Assembly (NCBI GenBank): GCA_040752295.1
Contig: JBFMFE010000053.1
Coordinates: 1-14,304 of the forward strand
From: JBFMFE01 sp040752295
GTDB lineage: Bacteria > UBP15 > UBA6099 > JBFMBQ01
Length of the DNA stretch: 14,304 nt
Direction: 5' to 3'
Of the stretch, positions 1 to 7,547 are shown piece by piece. The position numbers and the translations under genes were made by a program. Positions within the stretch are counted from its first letter, which is position 1, and each line of letters begins with the position of its first letter. Under the pieces are notes generated by a model that was given only the letters and a program-made list of their open reading frames with translations, searched no databases and was not told the DNA's origin.

Positions 1-650
1 TCCTTCATCGAGGCGAGGATTTCGACGCGCTCCTCGTCCGATAGGTTGTTGAAGATGTCAACCACGGTCTCGGCGGAGATTTTTTCGAATATCTTCGATA
101 CCGCGCGGTAGTTCTCGGTCGCGGGGAATGCGGCTGCCGCCTGGGGTCCCGCCGGCATGGCAATCGCGGGGGCGGCTGCCGCTCCCGGCGCGGCGGGCGC
201 CGCCGCGGATTCCGCGCCCGGCGCGGGGGCGTACACCCCTTCCTTGATGTCGGCGACGTCTTTCTGAACCGCTTCCATCGCGCCGCTGACCCTGCCCAGA
301 CCGCTTTCGAGTTTCTTTATGTCCTTCTTCAATCCGGACAGTTCGCTGACCTGGTTCTGCGTTCTGATCAGTTCCTTGCGCAGGTCCTTGACGTCTATTA
401 TCTGCTCGGGCGTGAGGCGTCCCTCCCACGATTCCTTGTGGAGGGGGGAGACGAGGAAACCCACGACGGGGACGTTTTTGAGGCTTGCGTAGAGGGCTTC
501 CTCCGGTCCCCTGAGCGCGCCCACGACGTGGAGCAGCGCCACGGCGAGGACGAACGTGCCCGCCGCGAGCGTTATCCACAGCCAGGTCCAGCTTCGCCCG
601 CGGGGTTCCTCCGCCGGGGGTGGGGTTTCCTGTGCGGTCTTTCTCGCCAT
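1..650 (-). CDS. MotE/YlxF-like flagellar membrane protein with MgtE-N-like domain (partial, C-terminus beyond left edge)
   Basis: The reading frame opens with ATG at 650, after a GGGAG ribosome site about 9 bases upstream, and runs off the left edge without a stop (216 complete codons). Visible order: basic/proline-rich N-terminus, one membrane segment (about residues 21-46), a predicted coiled coil (about 80-135), an Ala/Pro-rich linker (about 140-178), then the start of a helical repeat domain beginning NYRAVSKIFEKI and continuing with DIFNNLSDEERVEILASM. That pattern matches the MgtE N-terminal (magnesium transporter intracellular) domain. This architecture and the place shortly after fliJ fit the MotE/YlxF family, membrane proteins tied to flagellar stator or basal-body assembly. 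In Bacillus subtilis, ylxF sits directly after fliJ and before fliK, so a fliK-like gene may lie beyond the edge (inference). It is not a magnesium channel: there is a single N-terminal helix. The family call is fairly firm; the precise role is not. Confidence 0.8.
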   Translation of the reverse strand, partial: MARKTAQETPPPAEEPRGRSWTWLWITLAAGTFVLAVALLHVVGALRGPEEALYASLKNVPVVGFLVSPLHKESWEGRLTPEQIIDVKDLRKELIRTQNQVSELSGLKKDIKKLESGLGRVSGAMEAVQKDVADIKEGVYAPAPGAESAAAPAAPGAAAAPAIAMPAGPQAAAAFPATENYRAVSKIFEKISAETVVDIFNNLSDEERVEILASMK

Positions 651-700
651 GTTCGTCTGCTCCCTTTTCAGATTTGTCCCATGCTGCTCCGAGGGTTATT

Positions 701-720
701 AATCATCCGGAATCATTCGG
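701..720. repeat. 10-bp tandem duplication over the lytic transglycosylase stop codon
   Basis: AATCATCCGG (701-710) is followed directly by AATCATTCGG (711-720), nine of ten bases identical. The TGA stop of the lytic transglycosylase lies in the second copy, so the first copy is 3' untranslated. It looks like a small slippage duplication. Confidence 0.75.
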
Positions 721-1357
721 GGCGCTCGAGCATCCCGACGACGCGGGAGACGTAGTCGCGCGTCTCGTCGTAGGGGGGGATGCCCTTGTAGGTTTCCACG
801 GCTTTGGCTCCGGAGTTGTACGCCGCGAGCGCGAGGCGCACGTCTCCGCCGTATTTGACGAGCAGTTCCTTGAGGTGTTTGGCGCCAGCGTCCAGGTTTT
901 CCGCCGGGTCGAACGGGTCGCTCACGCCGTACCTTTTCGCTGTTTCCGGCATCAACTGCATCAGTCCCATCGCGCCCTTGGGCGAGACCGCGCGGGGGTT
1001 GAAGTTCGATTCCGCCTTCACGACCGACCTGAGCAGCCTTGTGTCCAGCCCGTGCCTGCCGGCGGCGCCGCTTATCAGTTCGTCGAAGGCTTCCGGCATG
1101 TTTCCCGGTGCGCGTTCCGTTTTCAGCAGTTCGTCGTACGTCTCGTATGGGTTTCGCCATGATTCGAGCGGCGCGTCCGCCGGCGCCTTGGGGGCGGCGT
1201 TCTGGAGAGACTGTTTCAACTGGCTTTTGAAATCGGGCTGGCTGACCCGCGGGACGGGCAGCATGGAGTTGAAGCGATCCTGTATGGAGCGGATGCGGTC
1301 CATCATCTTGACGATGCCCCACCGTGCCGGTTCGGTTCCCGAGTTCAGGTAGTCCAT
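713..1357 (-). CDS. SLT-type lytic transglycosylase, flagellum-associated
   Basis: A 214-residue protein with a C-terminal lysozyme-like SLT domain (about residues 90-210). It should cleave the glycan strands of peptidoglycan to leave 1,6-anhydro ends, making a hole for the flagellar rod. Visible motifs are KAESNFNPRAVS with probable catalytic Glu116, SPKGAMGLMQLMPETA, an N-x-x-AG motif (NLDAGAKHL) and LALAAYNSGAKAV. The N-terminal 80 residues are polar with amphipathic segments; I see no signal peptide or lipobox. Since the enzyme must act in the periplasm, export through the flagellar type III apparatus, as for FlgJ, is a reasonable inference. ATG at 1357 has GGGAG about six bases upstream. 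It lies 37 bases after fliJ and 62 before the MotE-like gene, all in one direction. Fold and activity are near certain; the flagellar role rests on position. Confidence 0.88.
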   Translation of the reverse strand: MDYLNSGTEPARWGIVKMMDRIRSIQDRFNSMLPVPRVSQPDFKSQLKQSLQNAAPKAPADAPLESWRNPYETYDELLKTERAPGNMPEAFDELISGAAGRHGLDTRLLRSVVKAESNFNPRAVSPKGAMGLMQLMPETAKRYGVSDPFDPAENLDAGAKHLKELLVKYGGDVRLALAAYNSGAKAVETYKGIPPYDETRDYVSRVVGMLERPE

Positions 1358-1394
1358 AAGCGGCTCCCGCCGGAGTTTCCGGTGCGGCGCATGG

Positions 1395-1865
1395 TCAGTG
1401 GTTGGCGGCGAGGGGGTCGAGGCCGCGCGCGGCGCGGATGAACCTGACGGTTGACACGTCGTCGAGGAACTTCTGATTTCTGACCGCTTCCTCCGCCGCG
1501 AAGCGCGCGAGCGCCCGTTTTTTCGCGCGGTTGATGATTTCCCTGTCCTTTTTCGCCTCGAGAAGTTCCGATTTCGCCTCTTCGGTCCTCTTTTCGGCTT
1601 CCGCCACGCGTTTTCCCTGTTCGATCATCCAGCGTTCGAGCCAGAAGATGTAAAGCTGGTAGTCGGCGAGGTTCACCATCGAGATTTCCTCTTTCGCCGT
1701 TTCCCTTCTGAATTCCTCGAAGTATGCGGTTCTCATTTCGCCGAGGCGCCTCCGTTTTTCCATTTCCTCGAGCAGGGTTTTAAGTTTGTCGGCGAAGGCG
1801 AGTTGTTTCCGCTCCTCGATCCACGAGCGGTATCGGAGAACCGGTTCGAGCCGAAACCTGAACAT
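1395..1865 (-). CDS. fliJ: Flagellar export chaperone FliJ
   Basis: A 156-residue, highly charged, almost wholly helical protein predicted to be an antiparallel coiled coil. The N-terminus MFRFRLEPVLRYR carries the family's F-x-F-x-LEPVL-x-x-R signature, and the C-terminal part (KKDREIINRAKKRALARF, then RNQKFLDDVSTVRF) matches the conserved end of FliJ. FliJ is the stalk-like part of the flagellar type III ATPase: it sits in the FliI hexamer, contacts FlhA and helps recycle export chaperones. The length is normal for the family. The ATG at 1865 comes one base after the fliI stop, with no strong ribosome site, so translation is probably coupled to fliI. Confidence 0.93.
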   Translation of the reverse strand: MFRFRLEPVLRYRSWIEERKQLAFADKLKTLLEEMEKRRRLGEMRTAYFEEFRRETAKEEISMVNLADYQLYIFWLERWMIEQGKRVAEAEKRTEEAKSELLEAKKDREIINRAKKRALARFAAEEAVRNQKFLDDVSTVRFIRAARGLDPLAANH

Positions 1866-1866
1866 G

Positions 1867-3192
1867 TTACTCGAAGAGGGCGGTCAGCGCCGCCTGTGTG
1901 TCCTCGTAATCCACCTTTTCGAACAATCCCTGCCTGATGAAGTCGTAAATACCGCCGATCTTTCCCGCGGCGTAGTCAATCGCGGGGTTCGAGCCTTTGA
2001 CGTATGCGCCGATGTTGATGAGGTCTTCGGCGTCCCTGTAGACGGCGAGCGTTTCCGAGAGCTTCCGCGCCCCCTGGAGGTGGCGTTCGGAGACGACGTC
2101 AATCATGACGCGGCTGACGCTCTGGAGGACGTCAACGGATGGATAGACGCCGCGCTGCGCGAGGTCGCGGGAGAGCACGACGTGTCCGTCGAGTATGGCG
2201 CGTATGGCGTCCGCCACCGGCTCGTTCATGTCGTCCGCCTCGACGAGCACGTTGTAGAGTCCCGTGATCGAGCCTTTGTCCGAGGTGCCGGAGCGCTCCA
2301 GCAGCTTGGGGAGCACGCTGAAGAGCGAGGGGGTGTATCCGCGCGTGGTCGGAGGTTCGCCCCTGGAGAGACCGAGTTCGCGCTGAGCGAAGGCGAACCT
2401 GGTGATGGAGTCAATCATGAGGATCACGTCCTTGCCGCGGTCCCTGAAGTACTCTGCGACGGCGGTGGCGGTGAACGCGCCCTTTATGCGCATCAGCGCC
2501 GACTGGTCCGACGTCGCCACGACGACGACCGAGCGGGCGAGTCCCTCCTCGCCGAGGTCCCTTTCGAGGAACTCCCTCACTTCCCTTCCGCGCTCGCCGA
2601 TCAGCCCGATCACGCTCACGTCCGCCCGCGTGAAGCGGGCGATCATGCCGAGCACGGAGCTTTTCCCGACGCCGCTGCCGGAGAATATCCCCATCCTCTG
2701 TCCGCGCCCGCAGGTCAGCAGTCCGTCTATGGAGCGGATGCCGAGCGGAAGCGGCTGCGTGATGCGCCGCCTCGAAAGCGGCTTGGGCGGACTGGTGTGA
2801 ACCGGGACGGGGACAGCGTCCGGCACCGGTCCCTTTCCGTCAATGGGATTTCCAAGTCCGTCGAGTATCCGCCCCACAATCCCGTCGGACACCATCGCCG
2901 AGATCGGGCGTCCGAATGCGCGCACCTCGGTTCCCGGGCAGATGCCGATCATCTCGCCGAAGGGCATGAGGAGCACTCTGCCGCCGCGGAACCCGACGAC
3001 CTCGCAGGGGATGGTCTCGCCCCCGTTCCGTGAGTGGATTTCGCAGTACTCGCCGATGGAGGCGACGGGACCTTCCGACTCGATGAGCACGCCGATGACG
3101 TCCGCGACCCTGCCCGTCTGTGTCACAAGGTTGAGCTGTCCGAGGAAATTCCTGAATTCAGCGGGATTGGCGAGGTTGAGTGGGACAGTCAT
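1867..3192 (-). CDS. fliI: Flagellum-specific export ATPase FliI
   Basis: A 441-residue protein of the F1-ATPase beta-like export ATPase family; it hydrolyses ATP to drive unloading and export of flagellar substrates at the cytoplasmic face of the basal body. An N-terminal beta-barrel-like domain (about 20-95) is followed by the catalytic core: Walker A SGSGVGKSS (171-179), the catalytic-glutamate region GERGREVREF (199-208), Walker B VILMID (256-261) with SITRFAFAQRE after it, and the GEPPTTRGYTPS and LSRDLAQRGVYPS motifs typical of FliI and its type III secretion homologues. All key residues look intact. The start is 12 bases after the fliH stop with no clear Shine-Dalgarno, suggesting coupling; fliJ begins one base after the stop. 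FliI rather than a virulence-type ATPase is clear from the surrounding flagellar genes. Confidence 0.97.
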   Translation of the reverse strand: MTVPLNLANPAEFRNFLGQLNLVTQTGRVADVIGVLIESEGPVASIGEYCEIHSRNGGETIPCEVVGFRGGRVLLMPFGEMIGICPGTEVRAFGRPISAMVSDGIVGRILDGLGNPIDGKGPVPDAVPVPVHTSPPKPLSRRRITQPLPLGIRSIDGLLTCGRGQRMGIFSGSGVGKSSVLGMIARFTRADVSVIGLIGERGREVREFLERDLGEEGLARSVVVVATSDQSALMRIKGAFTATAVAEYFRDRGKDVILMIDSITRFAFAQRELGLSRGEPPTTRGYTPSLFSVLPKLLERSGTSDKGSITGLYNVLVEADDMNEPVADAIRAILDGHVVLSRDLAQRGVYPSVDVLQSVSRVMIDVVSERHLQGARKLSETLAVYRDAEDLINIGAYVKGSNPAIDYAAGKIGGIYDFIRQGLFEKVDYEDTQAALTALFE

Positions 3193-3204
3193 CGCGAGTG
3201 GGGA

Positions 3205-4089
3205 TCACACCGCCGGTTTTTCTTCTTCGACGGCGCGCAGGACCTGGTCTTTTATCGTCTGGAACTGCCTGTCAACCTGCGCGTCCACGTCGCCGGACTC
3301 GGTCTGGACGATGCACCCGCCCGGCTCGACGTTCGGGTTCGCCCGGAATTTCAGCGATTCGCAGCTGTCGAGCGCTCCGGCGATCTCGGCGCTTTCCTTC
3401 TCGAGCACGTCGAGATCGAGGGGGTTCACCTGGACGACGAACCTCTTTTTGAAGCTCACCTTGCTCAGCGCGTTCTTCACCACGCTCACCACGGCTTTCG
3501 GGTCGGTCATTATCTCCTTGTGAAGCACGCGCTCGGCTACGCTTATCGCCATTCTTATTATGTCGTTCTGCGCTCCCGAGAGTATCTCGCTGCGGTACGC
3601 TTTCAGGTCCTCGATGACGCGTCCCATCATGTTCAGCCTGTTCACGGCTTCCTCGAGGGCGGACTCCTTGCCCTTGCGGTAGCCCGTCTGGTAGCCCTCT
3701 TTGTAACCGGTTTCCTCGCCCGAGGCGTAGCCGGCGGAATAGGCTTCCTTCTTTGCCGCCTCCGCCTCCTGCGCCGCGTTCTGCTTGAGGGTTTCCGCCT
3801 CCCGCGCCGCCCGCCCGCGGACGTCCTCCGCCTCGCGGCGTGCTTCCTCGAGGAGGGCGGCGGCGTTCTCTTTCGCCCTGGCGGCTTCTTGCTCGGCTTC
3901 CCTTCGGGTCTTTTCGGCTTCGAGACGCATTTCCTCGTCGCGGCGCGCTTCCTCCTCTTCGGCGCGCGCGAAGGACTCGTACCCGCCGCCCGGTTCGCCC
4001 TTTGCGGGCTGTTCCTCGACGATGACGGGGAAGTCCATCTTCTGGATTTCGACCCTCGGATTTTCCCTTTTGAGCTTGATAATCCTCAT
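3205..4089 (-). CDS. fliH: Flagellar export regulator FliH
   Basis: A 294-residue FliH, longer than the roughly 235-residue E. coli protein because of an extended Ala/Glu/Arg-rich coiled coil (about 38-118). Next comes a run of six glycines spaced exactly every four residues (120, 124, 128, 132, 136, 140), the GxxxG repeat known in FliH. The C-terminal domain (about 170-290) has the V/F-ATPase subunit-E-like pattern, with IIRMAISVAERVLHKEI, VVQVNPLDLDVL and PGGCIVQTESGDVDA. FliH dimers bind FliI, hold it inactive and tether it to the C-ring and the export gate. The start ATG at 4089 lies seven bases after the fliG stop with only a weak ribosome site. Confidence 0.94.
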   Translation of the reverse strand: MRIIKLKRENPRVEIQKMDFPVIVEEQPAKGEPGGGYESFARAEEEEARRDEEMRLEAEKTRREAEQEAARAKENAAALLEEARREAEDVRGRAAREAETLKQNAAQEAEAAKKEAYSAGYASGEETGYKEGYQTGYRKGKESALEEAVNRLNMMGRVIEDLKAYRSEILSGAQNDIIRMAISVAERVLHKEIMTDPKAVVSVVKNALSKVSFKKRFVVQVNPLDLDVLEKESAEIAGALDSCESLKFRANPNVEPGGCIVQTESGDVDAQVDRQFQTIKDQVLRAVEEEKPAV

Positions 4090-4096
4090 GTCGCGT

Positions 4097-5110
4097 TCAG
4101 ACCAGTTCGCCGCCCTCGGTGCGGTAGTCGGCGATTTCGCCGGATTCGATCATGCCCCTTATTGTGTTGACGATGTGCTGCTGAGCCTCCTCAATCTCGC
4201 GCAGCCTGACGGGGCCGGCGTATTCCATGTCCTCGCGGAGCATGTCCGCGGCGCGTTTGGACATGTTTTTGAAGACCTTTTCCTGTGCTTCTTCCTTGAC
4301 GTTTTTTAGAGCCGTGGCGAGCTGCGCGCTTTCCACCTGGCGGAGCACCTGCTGGAGGTCCCTGTCGCCGAGCTTCACGATGTCCTCGAAGACAAACATC
4401 CGTTTTTTGATTTCCTCCGCGAGTTCGGGGTCGTCCTCGCTGAGCTTGTCCATGATTTCGGACTCCGTTTTTCTGCCGACCCTGTTGAGGATTTCCACTA
4501 TGCCGGCGATGCCGCCCGCCTCGGTGTATTCGGGAGAGAGGACGAGCGAGAGTTTCTTTTCGAGCACCTTTTCGACCTCTTTGATCACTTCGGGGCTTGT
4601 GCGGTCGAGCGTTGCGATGCGTTTGGTCACGCTCACCTGTAGTTCGGGGTCGTTGAGGTTTTTGAGGATGAACGACGCCTGTGGCGCCTGGAGGTAGGAC
4701 AGGATGAGGGCGATGGTCTGCGGGTGTTCGTTGCGTATGAAGTTGAGGAGCTGGTTGGGGTCGGACTTGCGCGCGAAATCGAAGGGCGCCACGTCGAGGA
4801 AGGAGGAGAGGCGGTTGATCATTTCCATCGCCTTGCCCGTGCCCAGCGCGCGTTCGAGCAGGTCTCGCGCGTAGTCAATCCCCCCCGTGAGGATGTATTC
4901 CTTCGCGAGGGCGAGGTTGTAGAACTCCTCGAGGACGCCCGCCTTTTCCTTCGGGGTCAGCTTCGACAGCCCCGCCACCTCGAGGGTCAGGCGCTCTATT
5001 TCGTTGTCCGACAGGTGTTTGAATATCTCGGACGAGATGTCCGGACCGAGCGCCACCATCAGCATGGCGGCTTTCCTTATCCCGGTAGACTTTCTTTCTC
5101 TTTCCGCCAT
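4097..5110 (-). CDS. fliG: Flagellar motor switch protein FliG
   Basis: A 337-residue rotor protein that bridges the FliF ring to FliM and meets the stator through its C-terminal domain to produce torque and switch direction. The N-terminal domain opens with RKAAMLMVALGPDISSEIFKHL; the middle domain carries the FliM-binding EHPQTIA motif (128-134); the C-terminal domain has MFVFEDI (238-244) and the charged torque helix with KNMSKRAADMLREDMEYAGP. Length and domain order are normal, and the sequence reads much like Thermotoga FliG. ATG at 5110 has AAGGA about nine bases upstream. It sits 28 bases after fliF and seven before fliH. Confidence 0.97.
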   Translation of the reverse strand: MAERERKSTGIRKAAMLMVALGPDISSEIFKHLSDNEIERLTLEVAGLSKLTPKEKAGVLEEFYNLALAKEYILTGGIDYARDLLERALGTGKAMEMINRLSSFLDVAPFDFARKSDPNQLLNFIRNEHPQTIALILSYLQAPQASFILKNLNDPELQVSVTKRIATLDRTSPEVIKEVEKVLEKKLSLVLSPEYTEAGGIAGIVEILNRVGRKTESEIMDKLSEDDPELAEEIKKRMFVFEDIVKLGDRDLQQVLRQVESAQLATALKNVKEEAQEKVFKNMSKRAADMLREDMEYAGPVRLREIEEAQQHIVNTIRGMIESGEIADYRTEGGELV

Positions 5111-5138
5111 TCGGGTCGTTCCTTTCGGCGATGTTTCG

Positions 5139-6737
5139 TCACTCGAAGAGCCAGGAGCGGACTATCAGCGCCGCGCCCTCCGGGTCGTCCGATATCATTC
5201 TCAGCACTTCTTCCCTGATTTTCTCGCGCATTCTCTGTTCGTCGGTCAGTTCGGGGACGAGGAGTTCCTCGACCGGCACGGGTTCCTCGAGGCGTTCTTC
5301 CTCGGGTTCCGGGATTTCCGGGGGTTTTTCTTCCGGGACGACGCTTCTTCGGATGGCGATGATGGAGAGTATGACGATCATCAGGAGCGAGAGGGCGAGC
5401 AGCCCCATGTAGATGTACTTCATTCTGCGCTGGAACTCTTCCTGCTGTCTCTGGCGGTCGGCGAGCGTGGGTCTGGGTGTGAACTTGATGCTTATGACGG
5501 AGACCTTGTCGCCGCGCACGAAGTCGAGGTTCGCCGCCGCGACGACGTTTTCGCGTATCTCGGCGAGTTTGCGCCGGGTTATCTCGAGGTCGTCGGAAAT
5601 CTCCTCGTTGAGCATCACGGCGACTGAAAGGCGTCTGATGTCGCCGGGATTTCTCTGTATCTCGTCCACTTTCTTTGTGATCTCGTAGTTGCGCGTCGCC
5701 TCGCTGCGCAGGTACTCCGCGGTGCCCTCCGCAAGACCCTTGTAGCCGGGGATGTTCGAGGTGGTGCCCGGCACTCCGATTTCGGGGACCGTTCCGGTGC
5801 CGAGGTATTTTTCCTCGATTTCCTGCTCGCTTCTCACGATGCCCTTGTCGCCCACCACCGGCTCGAAGACCTCGTTGGTCGTGGTGTGGACGTCGAAATC
5901 GAGTTCCGCCGTCACGACGACCACGGCGTTCTCCTCGCCGAGGACCTTCGTGAGCGCCTTCTGTATCTTGCGCGAGTACGTTTCCTCGATCCGCTCTTTC
6001 ATCTTCAACTGGAACTCGGTAAGCTCCATTTTCTCCCGCATGTCCTTCTTTTTCGTGAGCATTTCGGAGAGAAGGTTCGCGTGCGAGTCCACGACGGTGA
6101 TGTTTTTCGGCTCGAGTCCTTTCACGGAGTGCGCGACGAGGTGAATGATGCCGCGTATCTGCTCCTCTGTGAGTTCCTTGTTTTTTCGGAGTTTGAGCGC
6201 GACCGAGGCGGTGGAAGGCTCCTTCTCGGTGATGAAGAGCGTGTCTTCCGGCATGACGACGCTGACCCTTGCGCTTTCCACTTCCTCGAGGCCCATGATG
6301 GTGCGCGCGAGTTCGCCCTCGAGGGCGCGCTGGTAGTTGACCTGTTGTGTGAAGTCGGTGATGCCGAGCCGCGTGCGGTCGAAAAGCTCGTAGCCCGCCA
6401 CGCCCTTCGCCGGAAGCCCCGCGCTCGCCATGTCCATCCGCCGCTCGAGGACCTGCTTTTCGGGCACGAGTATTGTCCTGCCCTCATCCATGAGCTTGTA
6501 GGGAGTGCGCGCGTCGCCCAGCCGCCCGATTATCGCCGAGGCGTCCTCGGTGTCGAGTTCGGTGAAGAGCACGCCGTACCTGGGACCCGCCGCCCTTGTG
6601 AGGACGAAGACGACGGCGGCGAGGAGTGTCACCGCGACCGCCGCCGCGCCGAGGAGCGTGATTATCTGCTGGCGCCGGTTCAGCCTGCCCCAGAAATCGC
6701 GGACGCTCTTAACTATGGTGTTGACTCTCTCTCTCAT
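5139..6737 (-). CDS. fliF: Flagellar MS-ring protein FliF
   Basis: A 532-residue protein that builds the MS ring in the cytoplasmic membrane, the base for rod assembly and housing of the export gate. Two membrane helices are visible, about 25-47 and 441-463, enclosing a large periplasmic part. That part includes GYELFDRTRLGITDFTQQVNYQRALEGELART split over 115-146 and VESARVSVVMPE, the signature of the YscJ/FliF ring domain. The C-terminal cytoplasmic tail is acidic and proline-rich, then ends with DDPEGAALIVRSWLFE, the conserved FliG-binding tail. Start ATG at 6737 is preceded by AGGG about nine bases away. The length is typical. It follows fliE by 25 bases. Confidence 0.97.
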   Translation of the reverse strand: MRERVNTIVKSVRDFWGRLNRRQQIITLLGAAAVAVTLLAAVVFVLTRAAGPRYGVLFTELDTEDASAIIGRLGDARTPYKLMDEGRTILVPEKQVLERRMDMASAGLPAKGVAGYELFDRTRLGITDFTQQVNYQRALEGELARTIMGLEEVESARVSVVMPEDTLFITEKEPSTASVALKLRKNKELTEEQIRGIIHLVAHSVKGLEPKNITVVDSHANLLSEMLTKKKDMREKMELTEFQLKMKERIEETYSRKIQKALTKVLGEENAVVVVTAELDFDVHTTTNEVFEPVVGDKGIVRSEQEIEEKYLGTGTVPEIGVPGTTSNIPGYKGLAEGTAEYLRSEATRNYEITKKVDEIQRNPGDIRRLSVAVMLNEEISDDLEITRRKLAEIRENVVAAANLDFVRGDKVSVISIKFTPRPTLADRQRQQEEFQRRMKYIYMGLLALSLLMIVILSIIAIRRSVVPEEKPPEIPEPEEERLEEPVPVEELLVPELTDEQRMREKIREEVLRMISDDPEGAALIVRSWLFE

Positions 6738-6762
6738 CTGTTTTCACCCTGGGGCATCGCGG

Positions 6763-7080
6763 TTACACTGCCATCCGCATTATCTGCTGGTACGCCTCGA
6801 TGATGCGGTCGCGTATCTCCACTGTGAGCTGGAGCGCCATTTCGGCTTTCTCCGCCGCCATGATGACCTCGTGGACGTCTTTGACGTCGCCGGTGGCGAG
6901 TTTCAGCATCATCTCGTCCGCGTTCTTCTCCAGCGCGTCCACGGACTTCACCGCGCTCTTGAGCATCTCGGAGAAGGTCGCCGGACCTTTCTGCTGCGCG
7001 TCCGTCTCAAAGGGAAAGACCGATTGAGGGCGGATGGGACCGACCGAGGGGACCCCGTTCATCATAACCTCCAGAATCAT
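6763..7080 (-). CDS. fliE: Flagellar hook-basal body complex protein FliE
   Basis: A 105-residue FliE, the adapter joining the MS ring to the proximal rod and an early export substrate. Family marks are ATFSEMLKSAVKSVDALEKNAD, DVHEVIMAAEKAEMALQLTVEIRD and the closing AYQQIMRMAV. The ATG at 7080 overlaps the flgC stop in ATGA form, which suggests coupled translation. An alternative start is Met7 (7062): GGAGG lies five bases before it, and the resulting N-terminus (MNGVPSVGPIRP) is a more usual FliE start. Either choice leaves the functional part unchanged. Confidence 0.93.
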   Translation of the reverse strand: MILEVMMNGVPSVGPIRPQSVFPFETDAQQKGPATFSEMLKSAVKSVDALEKNADEMMLKLATGDVKDVHEVIMAAEKAEMALQLTVEIRDRIIEAYQQIMRMAV

Positions 7081-7544
7081 TCGCCGATCTCGAGCGCCTT
7101 CATGAAGATGCCCTTTGCCGAGTTGACGGCGGTGACGTTCGCCTCGTAGGCGCGTGAAGCCGAGATGAGATCGACCATTTCTTTTATTACGTCTATGTTG
7201 GGATACGCGACGTATCCCTCGTTGTTCGCGTCGGGATGCCCCGGGTCGTACCTGAGCCGGGGCGGGCTGGGGTCCTTGAGAATTTCGAGCACTTTCACGC
7301 CGTCGCCGGGCGTTCGGAGTTTCGTTTTTATCTTCATCGGCAGAAAGGGGAACCTGCGCGGGGAGAAGTCCGTCTTTGCGGCGAAGACGGCGAGCTGGCG
7401 CTTGAAAGGTCCGCCCTCCGGCGTGCGGGTGGTGTCCACGTTCGCGATGTTTCCGGCGATGAGGTCCATCCTGAGGCGCTGGGCGGTCAGCCCTGAGGCG
7501 CTTGTGTCTATGGATGTGAACAGCGCGTTCGTCGGTTCAGGCAT
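7077..7544 (-). CDS. flgC: Flagellar basal-body proximal rod protein FlgC
   Basis: A 155-residue rod protein, exported by the flagellar apparatus and assembled in the periplasm. The N-terminal basal-body-rod motif is visible: SASGLTAQRLRMDLIAGNIA followed by NVDTTRTPEGGPFKR. The C-terminal flagellar helix (EMVDLISASRAYEANVTAVN, then AKGIFMKALEIGE) is the usual coiled partner of the N-terminal helix. The start lies three bases after the flgB stop, with a GGGGAAGG stretch upstream inside the end of flgB. Its stop overlaps the fliE start. Confidence 0.96.
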   Translation of the reverse strand: MPEPTNALFTSIDTSASGLTAQRLRMDLIAGNIANVDTTRTPEGGPFKRQLAVFAAKTDFSPRRFPFLPMKIKTKLRTPGDGVKVLEILKDPSPPRLRYDPGHPDANNEGYVAYPNIDVIKEMVDLISASRAYEANVTAVNSAKGIFMKALEIGE

Positions 7545-7547
7545 CTA

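Noticed and set aside
1786..4170. Long plus-strand frames opposite fliI and fliH (1786-3033 and 3034-4170), and 5886-6803 opposite fliF
   Set aside because: Antisense shadows of strongly conserved flagellar genes; no family motifs and no ribosome sites.
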